A program made the translations under genes and the position numbers. A stretch of DNA of 64,000 nt from Rebecca billardiae RCC1528 (lineage: Eukaryota; Haptophyta). Positions 1 through 11,484 of this stretch are shown here, piece after piece (within the stretch, counting starts at the first letter, position 1; every line of letters begins with the position of its first letter). A model generated the notes under the pieces. The model saw only the letters and a list, made by a program, of their open reading frames with translations. It was not told where the DNA came from and ran no database searches. Location of the stretch: assembly GCA_965240325.2 (NCBI GenBank), contig OZ251228.1, positions 310,001 through 374,000 on the forward strand, in the 5' to 3' direction.

Positions 1-630
1 CCTATCGCCCACACGGTCACGCGCGGTAGCGGGAGCACCCACGCTTCTTCTTCAGTCTGTAACACATCACATCATATAACTGATAGTGATGAGGCTGACT
101 GAGACTCGGCGTCACTAGGCCTAGCGAGTGAGTAGCGTGGGGCCCGTGCTGCTGGTGTCACATGCAGACGAGTAGTCACACGTTCACAGTCGATCTCAGC
201 GATCAGCATGATCGTCATCACTCATCAGCGCATCGTATACGTATTCGTCCGATTCGTCCCGGCGAATGCGGTGCCCAGGATGAGCGGATTCACCGGCGGC
301 GCGCGGACGACGACTGCGCAGGATGCCAGAGTCTACAGCAGTTTGGTACTAGCAGTCGTCTGTCGTGGAAGCAGAGCTAATAGCTATACCACTTATATTA
401 CCAGGTCCAGGACCGTCCCGCGCCGCCTGCGACCCGCGGCCGTGTAGGGGCCGGTCGGGTCCGCGAGTCCGAGGCGAGTGCCACTGGCACCACTAGTAGT
501 CCACGTCACACGCAGCTCGAGCAGTCGAGTGCCTCGGCGCCGCCGACGGCCGCCGCCGCGCACGCGGGCCGGCATGGTGCAGGCGAGAAGGCCTGAGCCG
601 CCGGAGCCGTCGGCGCGCGCGCGCCGTGCG
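1..630. other. No gene recognised
   Basis: Only short overlapping open frames are present and none shows a recognisable domain. Base composition is mixed and becomes GC-rich after about 400. The stretch probably holds the 3' flank of the phosphatase gene that ends at 631. Confidence 0.5.
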
Positions 631-2082
631 TCATGAGGGCGGCTGCGGCTGCATCTGCGCCCTGCCGTAGTACGCCTCCGGCGTCTTCATCGGGTCGTTG
701 CGCGCCCCGCACGGGTCGGCGTACGTGCCGGCCGGCGGCGGCCCCGCGCTCTCGTGGTCGCCCGGGCGCCACGAGCCCGCCACGATGTCCGGCCTCACGG
801 CCGCGCGCAGGTGCAGCGACAGCGCCGCGTAGATGGTGGCATACTCGTAGTCAGACTTGACCATCCACAGCCTGCGCTCGCGCGCGGCCTCGACGGAGGA
901 GCGCACGAGGTCGTCGAGCGCGTGCAGGCTCGCGCCGATCGTCTCGAGCCTCGCGAGGGCCTCGAGGCTGCGCGCGCGGGGCAGGTCGACGCGTGCGCCG
1001 CGCTGGCTGCGTGAGCTGAGCTGCGCGCGCGCGCGCGCGCGCGGGCGCTCGGTGCGCGCCAGGCATCGGCGCGCGCGGCACGCACAGAGTGATGAACGTG
1101 CCAGTCCGGCCGACGCCGGCGGAGCAGTGCACGATGGGCCAGTCGTGCAAAGAGGAGCCCCGCGCGAGGTACGCCAGCGCGAGCACGTGCGCCGCGTTGC
1201 GCTCGAACGCCGCCGTCCCGATCATCGCCGAGTCGGCGAAGTCGATCCACCTGGCATACCACAGCAGCTGCACGAGCCGCTGCGCGCCTGTGCGCGCGTG
1301 CGTCAGCCGGACGGTGTAGCGGGAGAGGCCCGGGACGGGCGGGAGGTGCTCGGCGGCGATGGTCTCCGGGCGCACGGGCCACCTCGCCGCCTCCGCCGCC
1401 ATCTCGCGCGCCGCCGCGCCATCGAGCGCGGGCCAGTACCGCTCGCGCTTGTCGCCTGGCCCCGATCCCTCCTTGTCCTCCTGGTGCGTGAGGTTGATGA
1501 TCAGCGTCGCGCCGAGCTCCCACGCCATCGCCCAGAAGTGGGCGAAGGTGGAGCGCTTCGGGCACATCGTCGCGACGAAGCGGTGCCCCGAGGGCAGGTG
1601 GTCGATCGGCGACGCGTTGATGTAGTCGACTGCGCGCCGCGCGAACGGAGGGAGGGGTCCCCGGGTGTGAGGCCGTCACGCGCGGTGCGGCCGGGCGAGC
1701 GGCGCGCGCGCGCGAGCGCGCGGGTCTCGCGCGCGCGCACCCGTGCGCAGACTCAGCAGCGAGTCTGTGTAAGGCCCCATCCCGCCGCCGAAGCGGTTGA
1801 ACTCCGAGACGACCTGCCAGCGCGCGAGGCGCATGTGCGACGCGCGGCGGCGGAGTCCGACGAATTGGGCGCGAGCGCGCACGTGCGGTGCGTGCGAGCG
1901 CGAGCGGGAGGGCGTGCGATCGAGGCGCAACGCACCTGCGGCTTGATCGGCCCGCGCTTGGCGAGGGTGTAGTACTCTTTCGCCGCGCCAGCGCGCGCCC
2001 ACGTCTGCATCCTGCCGTCAATCGCGTCGGCCAGCGCGGCGGCACGCGCGCGCTCGCTCGCGTCGTTGCTGAGGCAGATCAT
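631..2082 (-). CDS. Protein tyrosine phosphatase, 4 exons
   Basis: Predicted classical cysteine-based tyrosine phosphatase that removes phosphate from phosphotyrosine. Exons in transcript order are 2082-1936, 1813-1741, 1629-1086 and 1006-631. They join in frame to 379 residues, and all three introns are GT-AG with GTGCG donors (79-122 nt). Visible motifs in order are DYINAS just after the second intron, the P-loop HCSAGVGRTG with catalytic Cys about residue 242 and Arg 248, and the C-terminal helix WMVKSDYEYATIY, equivalent to the family's MVQT..QY.FIY. The WPD-loop equivalent appears to read W-I-D (ARWIDFADS), so the general-acid Asp is kept but the Pro is not. The start is the first ATG in frame; the longer open frame upstream lacks an ATG. 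No signal peptide or membrane segment is seen, so a soluble enzyme is likely. The family call is firm; the exact exon 2/3 join is inferred. Confidence 0.85.
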
Positions 2083-2985
2083 ACTCAGAGGCGGACGCGG
2101 CACGCCGCCAACGCCAAGGAGCGAGCAAGCCGGGGGATGTGTACCAAGCCGCCCGGCGGCGGCGATGTGGCGGCGAGCAGCAGCCGTTGGCGCGCGCGCG
2201 CGCGTCGTCCGCGGCACGCGCGGTGCCGTTGAACTCGGACAAGGCGAGTAGTGCAGTGTCTTGCCGGAACACCACGATGGCTGCCGCTGGAATAATGAGC
2301 CGGGAAAACTTCGGAGTCCGGCGGCGGCGAGGGCGACGGCGGAGGGCGACGACGGGCGTACACGGGGCCCGCGGCGGCGGGAAGCGCGCGGGCGCAGCCG
2401 AGAACGTCCGACGGTCCGGACGCCTCTCGCCAGCCGTGGACACGCACCGCGCCTCCTCCTCGCACGCGGCTAACTTCATCCGGTGCCAACCGGTGGTTTT
2501 GCTGCCGAACGGCTAGAGTTCCACGGCTGGTGACGGTTCGACTTGCGACCTCGCCGGTGGTGCTTAGAAGAAGGGACATCAGTAGTTGGTCAAACTCCCA
2601 CGCACCCGTTCTGCGCTCGTCGACGCCCTCTGAAGAGGATTCGGGGTGCATGACGGGGCAGCGGCATCGTGCGGGTTGCCGGTAGTGGCATTGACTCTCA
2701 CTGACACTCGGTCATCCAGTGCGCGCCGCGCAGGGCATCACGTAGCGCGGAATCCGCGGATGTGGTGCACGAATATGGCCCGGCAATGCGGTCGCGGCAT
2801 GTCTGCCACTCTGCCTGGTTTGCCTAAGGCCTGCCGCACCGGCAAAACAAGCGCTCAGGAGCCCGTGTGCCGAGCGTGCCAGCCACATCGAGATGCGGGC
2901 ACTTGGCGCTTTGAAATCCGGCGGATGATGACGTTCCATTCATTCCACTGGGCGCTGGCTCCGCCGCTCCAATACTCGGTACGGC

Positions 2986-3050
2986 GGTACAGTTTACTAT
3001 ACGAATAAGACGACGCACACAGCTCAGGCAGGCGAGATTGACGCCCGCCA
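2986..3050 (+). repeat. Dispersed ~55-nt repeat, copy 1
   Basis: Matches the core shared by four places in this window, with anchors CAGTTTACTA and ACGCACACAGCTCAGGCAGG followed by CGAGATTGA. This copy has small insertions (TAC, CGA) in the first half. It shares the further extension CGCCCGCCA with copy 4. Function is unknown. Confidence 0.85.
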
Positions 3051-3732
3051 ACTGTCACCGCGCCCATGAAGCCGTCGCCGATGGCAGCGCCGTCGGAAGA
3101 TTCGTTCAGCCGTCCGCCTGCGAGGCCTGGATGAGTGGATGAGGGCTGCGGCCGCCTCGCCGCTCGCGGCGCGCCACAGTAGTCTGACAGTACTACCAGG
3201 TAGTTATCTCGAGCCCGATCTCCTGCACCGGTCGCGATCTCCGGGCTCGGGCGCTCGGCAGTCGGCACGCGGACGCGAGCGCCGCCACATTCTGCACGTG
3301 GTGTTAGGTGGCATGTCGGTCGCGCGCTCAGGACTAACGCGGCACAAGCAATGGGCGTTCATCAATTTGTCGTCAGTCGCAGTGCTCAGGGACTGGTGTC
3401 GGGTGCGATCTTCCCCGGCGCGCGACTGCCAAAATGCCACTAGGCCGCACACACCACTCACGCATATGAGTGAAGGTACCAACTCTCACGCCGCTATCGC
3501 TTCCAGCTCCCCCTCAGTCAGCAAGTCGGATGCGACGCACACGCTCTCGCGCGGGCGCGGCGCGCATATGCGGTGGCACTTGACTGCACCCCGGCAGCGC
3601 GCGCGCGCAGGTGACCAAAGCGCACATGCCAAGCGGCTTGGTTGGTCGCTTCGGGTTTCCAGTACCCATTAAAAATCATAGAATGAGTAGTACCAGTACA
3701 TATCCGATTTACATATGAAGGAGCCATCTTGT

Positions 3733-3800
3733 GGATCCCCGATGAATATTGAATACTAATGAATATGGATCCCCGATGAATACTGAATACTAATGAATAT
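3733..3800. repeat. 34-nt tandem repeat, two units
   Basis: Two adjacent 34-nt units, each beginning GGATCCCCGATGAATA and ending TAATGAATAT, differ at one base (ATT versus ACT). They lie in an AT-rich tract about 430 bp upstream of the histidine kinase start codon. Confidence 0.9.
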
Positions 3801-4229
3801 GAAAGAGTCATTGGAGTGTCTCTTCTCATATGACTTCAGGTTCGGTCAATTATATAATTATGGACCCACGAGAAGCTCCCGCCGAAGTTTCGAGTAGGAA
3901 TTATTTCATATAGGCACATATGGATATGGCTTTTGGATCGTTACAAACGAGGGTTTCATATTTTCAATACATACCGTATCGTTTTCATTGTCGATCTCCT
4001 TGGTATGACCGTATGAGGTCAACCATATGAGTACCACCCATACTCGCTTTTCAGGCTGTCATCATACCATGATATTATATTAGAATTAGATTACGACTGA
4101 AATTGTGGCGCTTCCAACTTTCAAAATTCGTGGAAGCTGGATTCCGCTGGGGATCGGCAACCCTGCCGCTCGCGACTTGGTGCGCACCAGGACCACCGTG
4201 ACCGGTTGCGCACGAGCACGTTGTTCGCC

Positions 4230-7200
4230 ATGCTCGGCACCAACCCCGCCCAACCATCGCTCGCCTCCACCGACGTCTGCTCAGCGGAGCACTCGGTCTC
4301 TTCGTCGTCTTCGGACGCGGGCGCGTCGCCTGCTGCCGCCGCGGTGGCCCCACCCGCCACAGAGTGCGACGACCGCGGGGCGGCTGAGGAGGGCAACGTG
4401 CAGCAAGATCACATCACGCCAACGTTGTCGTCGACGCCGCCACCGCCGCCGCCGCTCGAGAAGGTCGAGCCGCCGCGCCTCACGCTCGATCTCAAGTTCG
4501 CCGACGCCCAACGGGAGTGCGCGTACGCGTCGGAACTGCTCGCGCAGTACCCCACGCGCCTGGTGCTCGCGGGCGCGGCGTTCGCGCTCCTCTGTGCCGT
4601 CGCCACCGCCCTGCGGCTGGCGGGCGCGGCTCGGGCCCCGTCGCCGTGGGCAGCCGCGTGCGCACTGGGCGCGATGACCGCAGCTGCCGCCACGGCCTAC
4701 TTCGGCTTCGCCCTGCCGCGGCTGCACGCGCGGCTCCGCACCGTCGAGGGCGTCACCACCGCGCTCGTGCTCTTCTTCGCCGCCTGCTTCATCGGCGAGC
4801 TCGACGGCGGCCGCGTGGCCCCGATCACCGTAACCGGCGGCCCGAGTGATGAGGCACTGGCCGCAGCGTACCGAGCGCTCGGCCAGTTCGACATGCTGCT
4901 CCGCGCGCTCGCCGTCCCCGCCGTCGCCGCGATGGTCCTGCCGATGCAGGCCACGGCGACGTGCGCGGTGGGCGGCTGCATCGCGCTGCAGCAGCTCCTC
5001 CTCCTTGCGGTGCGCTCGCGCGCCGAGCAGCCTGTCCCGATGCTCGAGGGCGGGGCACTCTTCGCGCTCTTGCTCTGCGGCACGCTGCTCAGTCGTCTCG
5101 CGCACGTCTCGGCGCAGCGCGCGCGCCACCACTACCAGCACACCGCCGACTCGTTCGCCGCCGCGCAGCGCACGACGCTCGAGGTGGCCATGGAGCGCGC
5201 GACGCTCGTGGTCGACGAGCTCCGGACGAGTGAGAACGAGCAGCAGATGCAGCTGCAGAGCGCGCTCGCGGCTAAGCACGCGCGCTCGCGCCTCATCCGC
5301 GTCGTGATGCACGACCTGCGCTCGCCGCTGCTCGCCGTGTCCAACATCGTCTCGACGCTGCAGGAGCTGGACGGCCGGACGCGGCTGAGCCACCACGAGG
5401 TGACTGACTCGGTCGACGCGCTCGGCAAGATGTCGATGCTGATGCAGCATATCGTGTCGGACATGCTCGACTGTGCGCGCGCGCGCGCCACGCGCGCGTC
5501 ACGCCCGTCACCCTTTGCTGCGCGCGCCCGGTCCCTTTGCTTGCAGGTGTCGGCCCGAGCGCGACGTCCAGCTGACTCGACCGGCTCCCTCGCGCGCGCG
5601 CCGCGCCCGCCTCGTCGCGCAGTCGAGCGTATCGACAGTGGCCGGCTCATCCTCGTGCCCGCGCCCTTCTACCTGGGCCAGCTGTGCGAGGACGCTTGCA
5701 CGACCTTCATGGGGTTGGCGGAGCGCAAGGGCGTGACGCTCCGGGTGGAGCCGCTCCCGCCCGAGCTGCTGCTGCAGCCGCTCATCGCGGACGCGCGCCG
5801 GCTGCAGCAGTGCGTGAACAACGGCGTCTCCAACGCGGTGCGCGGCCGCGCCGGGCGCGTGCGGTGCGCGCACGAGCGCCGGAGCGCTGGGGCTGACGCG
5901 CGCCGACCGCGACGCCGCCCGACCGCCTGCCGCCCCCGCCGCCGCCGCCGCGCAGCTCAAGTTCAGCGAGCCCGGAGGCACGATCACTCTGCGCGCGGCC
6001 GTGATGAACATGCGCGCGATGGGCGGCGCGTCCGACTCGGACCCGTGCGCGCGCCACCCAGAGGCCGCGGCGGAGCAGGCGGCGGTCGCGCTCTCGGTCG
6101 TCGACACGGGCATCGGCATGAGCGCGGACGAGCTCAAGACTCTCCAGAAGGGCGAGGCCTTCTCGCAGGTGGGGCAGGGGCAGCTGCAGGGCACGGGCGG
6201 CACCGGGCTCGGGCTGACAATCACTCGGCAGCTGCTGCAGCTGCACGGCGACTCGGAGCTGCACCTCGACTCGCCCGGCCCTGGGCTCGGCGCCACCTTC
6301 GAGCTGCGCCTCCGGCTGTGGCGCGCCAAGTCCAACGAGGCCGACCTCGCCCCGCTGCAGGCGTCGACGATCTCGCCGCCCGGCCTGCACGATCGCCTCG
6401 CGTCGGCGCGCGCGCGCGCGCGCAGCGCGACGCTTGCGCGCAGCCAGGAGGGGTTGCAGCGCAGCCTCGGCGCCGTGCCTACGGCTGCCGGGCTGCGCCA
6501 GACCCTCGCGCACGTGCCCGTCGCATGCGAGCCTATCATGTCAGCTGACGAGCTCGAGGCGTCGCCGCCGCCGCAGCGCCGGCTGCCGCCCACGCCCACC
6601 GCCTCGCGCCTCGCCAAGCCCGAGGCCGAGGCCGCGGCGGCGGCGGTGGCGCCGAGGGGCTCGCCGACGAGCGTGGCCGACGGCGCGAGTCTCGCCGCGC
6701 CTCTCGGCGCGCAGCCGCGCAGTCTACTCGGCACCGCCGCCGTCGCGGCCAAGACCAAGAAGCCCCCGAAGCGCCGCCCGTCGCTCGCCGGGCACGATTT
6801 CCCGCCGGGCTTCCGCTGCCTGTACGTGGACGACGACCGCATCCTGCAGAAGAGCTTCGTCAAGCGCGTGTTCGAGCGCGTGGGCGCGGCGTACGAGCAG
6901 GCGTGGGACGGCAAGGAGGCGGTCGAGCGCATCGTCGGCAAGGGCGAGCAGTACGACATCATCGTGATGGACAACCAGGTGTGTGCCGCGCGCGGCGTGC
7001 GCGCGCGCTCGCGCAGCGGTTCGCGCCGACAGCTGCTGCCGGCTGGCGCGCAGCTGTCTTTTTCGCAGAGCCCGCCGCCCGCGTCCTTACACGCGCTCGC
7101 GCCCGCGCCGCCCCGCGCGCACGCGCCGCCCTGCAGATGCCCCGCATGACGGGCATCGGCGCCACGCGCGCGCTACGCGAGGCCGGCTTCAGCGGCATGA

Positions 7201-8003
7201 TCATTGGCATGACGGGCGACCCGCGCGGCTCGCCCGAGCGCGACGAGTTCGACTCCGCCGGGCTCGACATCAGCATGGACAAGGACGAGGCGGGCGTGAA
7301 GGAGGTGCTGCGCGTGCTCGAGAGCTGCCTGCTGCCCGCCCACGAGCTCGCCGTACGGCCCGCCGCGTCGACCGCCCAGCCGCTCGAGGCGTCGGCCGCC
7401 ACCGCCACGGCTGCCGCGCCCAGCGAGGCGCTCAACGAGTGCGCTGCGCGCGGCGCGGCCGAGGCCGCCGCGGCGGCGCCGACGGCCGACGTGCCGACGC
7501 TCAGCACCGAGGCGTGGCGCGCCTGCGCACCGAGCGTGCGCTCGCCGATCATGGCGCCGGTCGCAGAAGCCGACTCGGACGGCGCCCTGGCCGCGGCCCC
7601 GGCTGCCGCCGCCGACCCGCCGGCCGCCGGCTCGCCGCTCGAGCGCAACTCGGCGATGTGGGCGCAGCTGCAGCAGAGCCACCAGAGCTCCACGCGCGCG
7701 CGCCGCCGCCGGGCCGGCCGGCACCACACGTTCGCCATCGGCGGGCTCAAGGACTACATGGGCGAGGACGACGACCTCCGCGCGCGCCCGCGCACGCTCT
7801 CGGCGTTCATGATGCCGTACGAAGATCAGTCCGAGGACACGGACGAGCCCGAGCCCGAGCTGGACAGTGCCGGGTCCGGGTCCGGGAGCACGCCTGCGCC
7901 GGCGTCGAGCCACGAGGGGTCGGAGGCGGAGGAGGACGGCGCGCTGCCGCCGCCCGTGCTGGGCTCGCTCGGCAGGGATCGAACATACCGTCGGCGGTAC
8001 TAG
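4230..8003 (+). CDS. Membrane hybrid histidine kinase with receiver domain
   Basis: Two-component signalling protein: autophosphorylates on His, then passes phosphate to its own receiver Asp. Exons 4230-5472, 5623-5837, 5956-6978 and 7137-8003 join in frame to 1115 residues. The ATG at 4230 is the first in frame; the open frame begins slightly earlier at a TTG. A Ser/Ala-rich N-terminus is followed by several hydrophobic segments (about residues 105-300), then a helical stretch and the H-box VMHDLRSPLLA with His about 361. Intron removal restores MLDFERIDSGRL and the N-box SNALKFSEPGG. The G1 box DTGIGMS (about 536) and G2 box GTGGTGLGLTITRQLL follow. The receiver has YVDDD, phospho-acceptor Asp about 825 (VMDNQMPRMTG), Thr about 853 and Lys about 876, so all key residues are present. 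The C-terminal ~230 residues are low complexity. The sensed signal is unknown, and no histidine phosphotransferase gene is in the window. Confidence 0.9.
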
Positions 8004-8355
8004 TGCATGATGATCGGCGATGATCGGCGATGGCGCCGCGGGGAATCGTGACCGTCGGCGCGACATGACGTCCGGGTGGCCGGGCGTGTAATGAGGCAGG
8101 CTGCTGCTCCGTCCACGACGGGCACGGCTGCTCCGCGCCGACCGTGGAGGACGAGGTCGTCGACACGGTCGCTTCCGCTCGTCTCAGTGATGCTGCTCCA
8201 TCAGTCCATGTCTATTGTGGAAGGGGGTACCACGGGTACCTTCCTTTAGAGGAAGGGGAATACAGACGTTTGCGGGCGGATGATGTACAGTTTTAAAACT
8301 GTACAGTGTACCCCCACTGCTGTACTTGTGCACGTCCTCGCCAACCACGGTCAGC
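8004..8355. other. Intergenic region before CstF-77 gene
   Basis: No gene is seen. It contains GGTACCACGGGTACC, an imperfect palindrome near 8226-8240, and a longer perfect palindrome at 8284-8305, so it is a plausible promoter region for the downstream gene. Confidence 0.5.
8284..8305. promoter_or_regulatory. 22-nt perfect palindrome
   Basis: A perfect 22-nt inverted repeat centred on TTTTAAAA with arms TGTACAG/CTGTACA. It starts 72 bp and ends 51 bp upstream of the CstF-77 start codon. A dimeric-protein binding site is possible; the role is inferred only from position. Confidence 0.4.
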
Positions 8356-11026
8356 ATGGTGGCGTCGTCGCACGCGTACTCGCAGGCGGAGCAGCGCGTG
8401 CAGGTGGACCCGCTCGACCTCAGCGCGTGGGAGGTGATCCTCTCCGTCGCGGACCAGTCGCCGCTGGCCGAGGGCCGCCCGCTCTACGAGCGCTTCCTCG
8501 AGCACTTCCCGTGCGCGGTGCGCGCGCGCGCACGGCCGGCGTGCGCGGCGCGCGGCCGGCTTGCGCGCGCGCGCGCGCGCTGCGCCCTGAGCGCCGGCTC
8601 GCGCGCGCGCGGCGCTCGTGGCTCGTGCGCGCGCAGGCTGTGCAGTGGAAGCGCCTCGTCGACTCCGAGCTGCGCGCGCGCGACTTCGCCTCCGCGGAGG
8701 GCCACCTGGCCGTCTGCCTGCGCGCGTGCCCGCACCTCGGCCTCTGGGAGACGTACATCAGCTTCGTCAAGCTGACGGCGGCGGCGCGGGACGAGGGCGC
8801 GGAGGGCGCGACGAGCCGGCTCGTCGAGGCGTACGCGCTGCTCCTCGACACCGTCGGCCTCGACGTCGGCGCGCTGCCCCACTGGCTCGACTACATCGCG
8901 CTCCTGAAGGCGCAGGCGCGCGCCGAGCCAAGGCTGGTCGTGGCGGTGCGGCGCGCGTACCAGCGCGCGCTCGCGCTGCCGCTCGCGAGGCTCGAGGCGC
9001 TGTGGCAGGAGTACGAGGCGTGGGAGCTGATGGTGAACCGCACGCTCGGCCGCCAGCTCGTCGCCGAGTGGGCCGACCGCCACCGCGCCGCGCGCAAGCT
9101 CGGGCGCGAGCGCGCGTCGCTGCGCGCCGCCGCGCTGTCCGACCCTCCGGGCGCGCCGCCCGCGCGCACGGCGCACGACGCGGAGCTTGTGGCGGGCTGG
9201 CGCGCGTACCTCGCGTTCGAGGCGGCGCACGCGGCGAAGCTGCCCCCCGCCGAGCGCCGCGCGCGCCTCGTCCTCGCGCACGAGCAGTCCCTCCTCCCGC
9301 TCCGGCGGCACGCGCACGCATACACAGACGCGGCGCTCGCGCTCGCGCGCGCGGGCGACGACGCGGCCGCGGTGGCCTACCTACAGCGCGGCGCGGCGAC
9401 GCTCGCGCCGCGCGGCGGCGGCGCCGAGCTGCTCGCGCTGGCGGAGGCGGCGCTGGAGGAGCGCCGCGGCCAGCTGCCCGCCGCCGAGGCCGCCCTCCGC
9501 CGCATGCTCGAGCGCAGCCCGCTCGAGCTCGTCTGGACTTACGCGATTCGGCTGGCGCGGCGCGCGCGCGGCGCGCGCGCGGCGCGTTCGCTGTTCGCGC
9601 AGGCGCGCGCGCAGGGCGTGGGGTGGCGCGTGTACGCGGCGGCGGCGGAGCTGGAGTACGCGGGCGCGCGCGAGCGCGCCAGCGGCCTCGCGCGCGCGTG
9701 CAACATCTGGGAGGCCGCCGCCGCGCGCGGCCACCTTCGCGAGCTCGAGTACACGCTCGCCGCTGCGAGCTTCCTGCGCGGCGCGGGCGAGGGCGCGCGG
9801 CTGCGCGCGCACTGGGAGCGCGCGCTGGGCGCGCTGGACGCGGAGCGCGCGGAGGAGCGCGGCGAGGCGGCGCGCGCGCGCAGGCTCGTCTGGCACCGCT
9901 ACCTCGAGGACGAGCGCGCCTTCGGCTCCGCCGCCTCGCTCGCCTCCCTGGAGCAGCGGCGCGCGGCGGCCGGCCTCGAGCCGGCTGGCGCGGGCGCGGA
10001 CGCGGCGCGCGGCGCGGCGGGCGCGGCGGGCGCGGCCGAGGCGGGCGGCGTGGACGAGGAGGTGCTCACGGCAGAGCGGCTTGCCACGCGCTTCCGCCTC
10101 GGCCCCGAGTGGCCCTGCTCCGCCGCAGAGCTCGAGCTCCTCGGCGTGCGCGTCGACGCCGCCGCCGACGGTGCCGACACTGACACGGCCCTGGACGGAG
10201 GCGGCGGCGCGGACGGCGGCGCGGCGGCCGGAGCGGACGGCGGCGGCGCCCCAGGCCTTGGCGGAGGGCTGCCGCCGCCGGCTGGCGGCAAGTCGGCCCT
10301 GGGGGGCGGCGGGGCGGCCGAGCGGCGTGGCAGGCCGCCGCGCAGCGCCAGCCCCACGCGCAATGGCGCGGAGGCGCGACGCCCGCTCGCGGCCGGCGGC
10401 GGTGCCGCCGCGGGCACAGGCTCAGCCGACGCCCGCGGCGCGCCGCCGCTGACAGAGGCTGAGGCGCTGAGCCTCGCGCACGCGCTGGGCGCGCCCGAGC
10501 CGGTGCGCGCGCGCGGCCGCGCGGCGCGTGCGCCCCCGGCCCGGCCTCGCCCCTCGCTCACCGCCCGCCCCGCGCCCGCCCCGTCCCACCGCGCGCGCGC
10601 GGCCCGCCCGCGCGCCAACCGCCGCGCGCAGTTGGTCGCCCTTCTCTCAGCACTGCCGCCGCCGTGCGAGTTCTACGCGCAGACGCCGAGCGAGGAGGAG
10701 GTGGGCTCGCTGCTGGAGATGCTCGTGAGCCTGCCGCCCGACCTGCACCAGCGGATGGCGACGGCGGCGCGGCTGTTCGCCGGGCCGGCCGACGGCGCGC
10801 ACCGCACCGCCCGCGCAGACGCGCAGCCCTGCGCGGCCGACGCGAGCACAGCGGCACGGCGCGCGCCCTCGCCCGCGCCGGCGGACACGCCCGCGCCGCC
10901 GGCCGACAGCAGCGTCGCGGCCGCAGCGGCCGTGAAGCCCGAGGCGCTGGCCGCGCCGCCTGCCCCACAAGCCGCTGCCGTGCCGCCGCCGCCGCCCCAG
11001 CCAGCCGCGGACCCCGAAGAGGTCGA

Positions 11027-11058
<32 letters not shown>

Positions 11059-11156
11059 CGCTCCCTCTCGCCAAGCGCACCAAGATGAAAGGCGCGGGCT
11101 CCAACCTCTACTCGCAGCGGCTGCAGAAGGCGCAGGCCGGCCGCCGGCCGCAGTAG
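8356..11156 (+). CDS. CstF-77/Rna14 (suppressor of forked), mRNA 3'-end processing
   Basis: Scaffold subunit of the cleavage stimulation factor, acting in the nucleus in cleavage and polyadenylation. The start is the first ATG in frame (MVASSHAYSQAEQR). Exons 8356-8517, 8637-10502 and 10632-11156 give about 850 residues. The family opening DPLDLSAWEVI...ARPLYERFLEHFP is recognisable as the first HAT repeat, followed by WKRLVDSELRARD, LGLWETYISFVK, HWLDYIALLK, AVRRAYQRAL and LEALWQEYEAWE. Later HAT units run to about residue 530. The Gly/Ala/Pro-rich linker is much longer than usual. The third exon carries the conserved ALPPPCEFY..TPS segment, an acidic D run and a basic KRTKMK tail. The second intron is 129 nt and keeps frame either way, so its removal is an inference. 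Acceptor choice at intron 1 is also open (8637 or 8646). Confidence 0.85.
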
Positions 11157-11484
11157 TTGGCGTATAGTTGATCGATCAACGCCAACGTACACAGTGACGG
11201 TCCTAGGTAGCCGACTCGCCGCTGATCTGACACCAGTGTATAGCGCTTACTCTGACTCATCCGCCTGCCGGTGCGGCCTGCCGCCTCGCGTGCTCGTGGC
11301 TGGCAGTGAGTACAATAGTGATTCCAGCCCTCAGTGTCAACTTTGACGGCCGGAAGGGCGTGCAAACTGGTTCCGTGAGCGCTGAATCTACACTGGCCCC
11401 AGCGCGGCACGGCAGTGTGCAAGTGCCCGTCCGGGCCCGGCCAGTGGCAGGGCACCGTCCGCGTGGGCGGCGGTCGCGCCCAAA
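11157..11484. other. Intergenic region
   Basis: About 330 bp of mixed composition between the CstF-77 stop and the protease start codon. No conserved frame is seen. It is probably the 3' flank of one gene and the promoter of the next. Confidence 0.4.

Larger units (their letters stand above)
2083..4229. other. Long intergenic region
   Basis: About 2.1 kb with no recognisable gene. From about 2100 to 3600 it is GC-rich with unconvincing overlapping frames. From about 3660 to 4110 it turns AT-rich, unlike the surrounding genes, and probably includes the promoter side of the histidine kinase gene. One copy of a dispersed repeat and a 34-nt tandem repeat lie inside and are listed separately. Confidence 0.5.
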
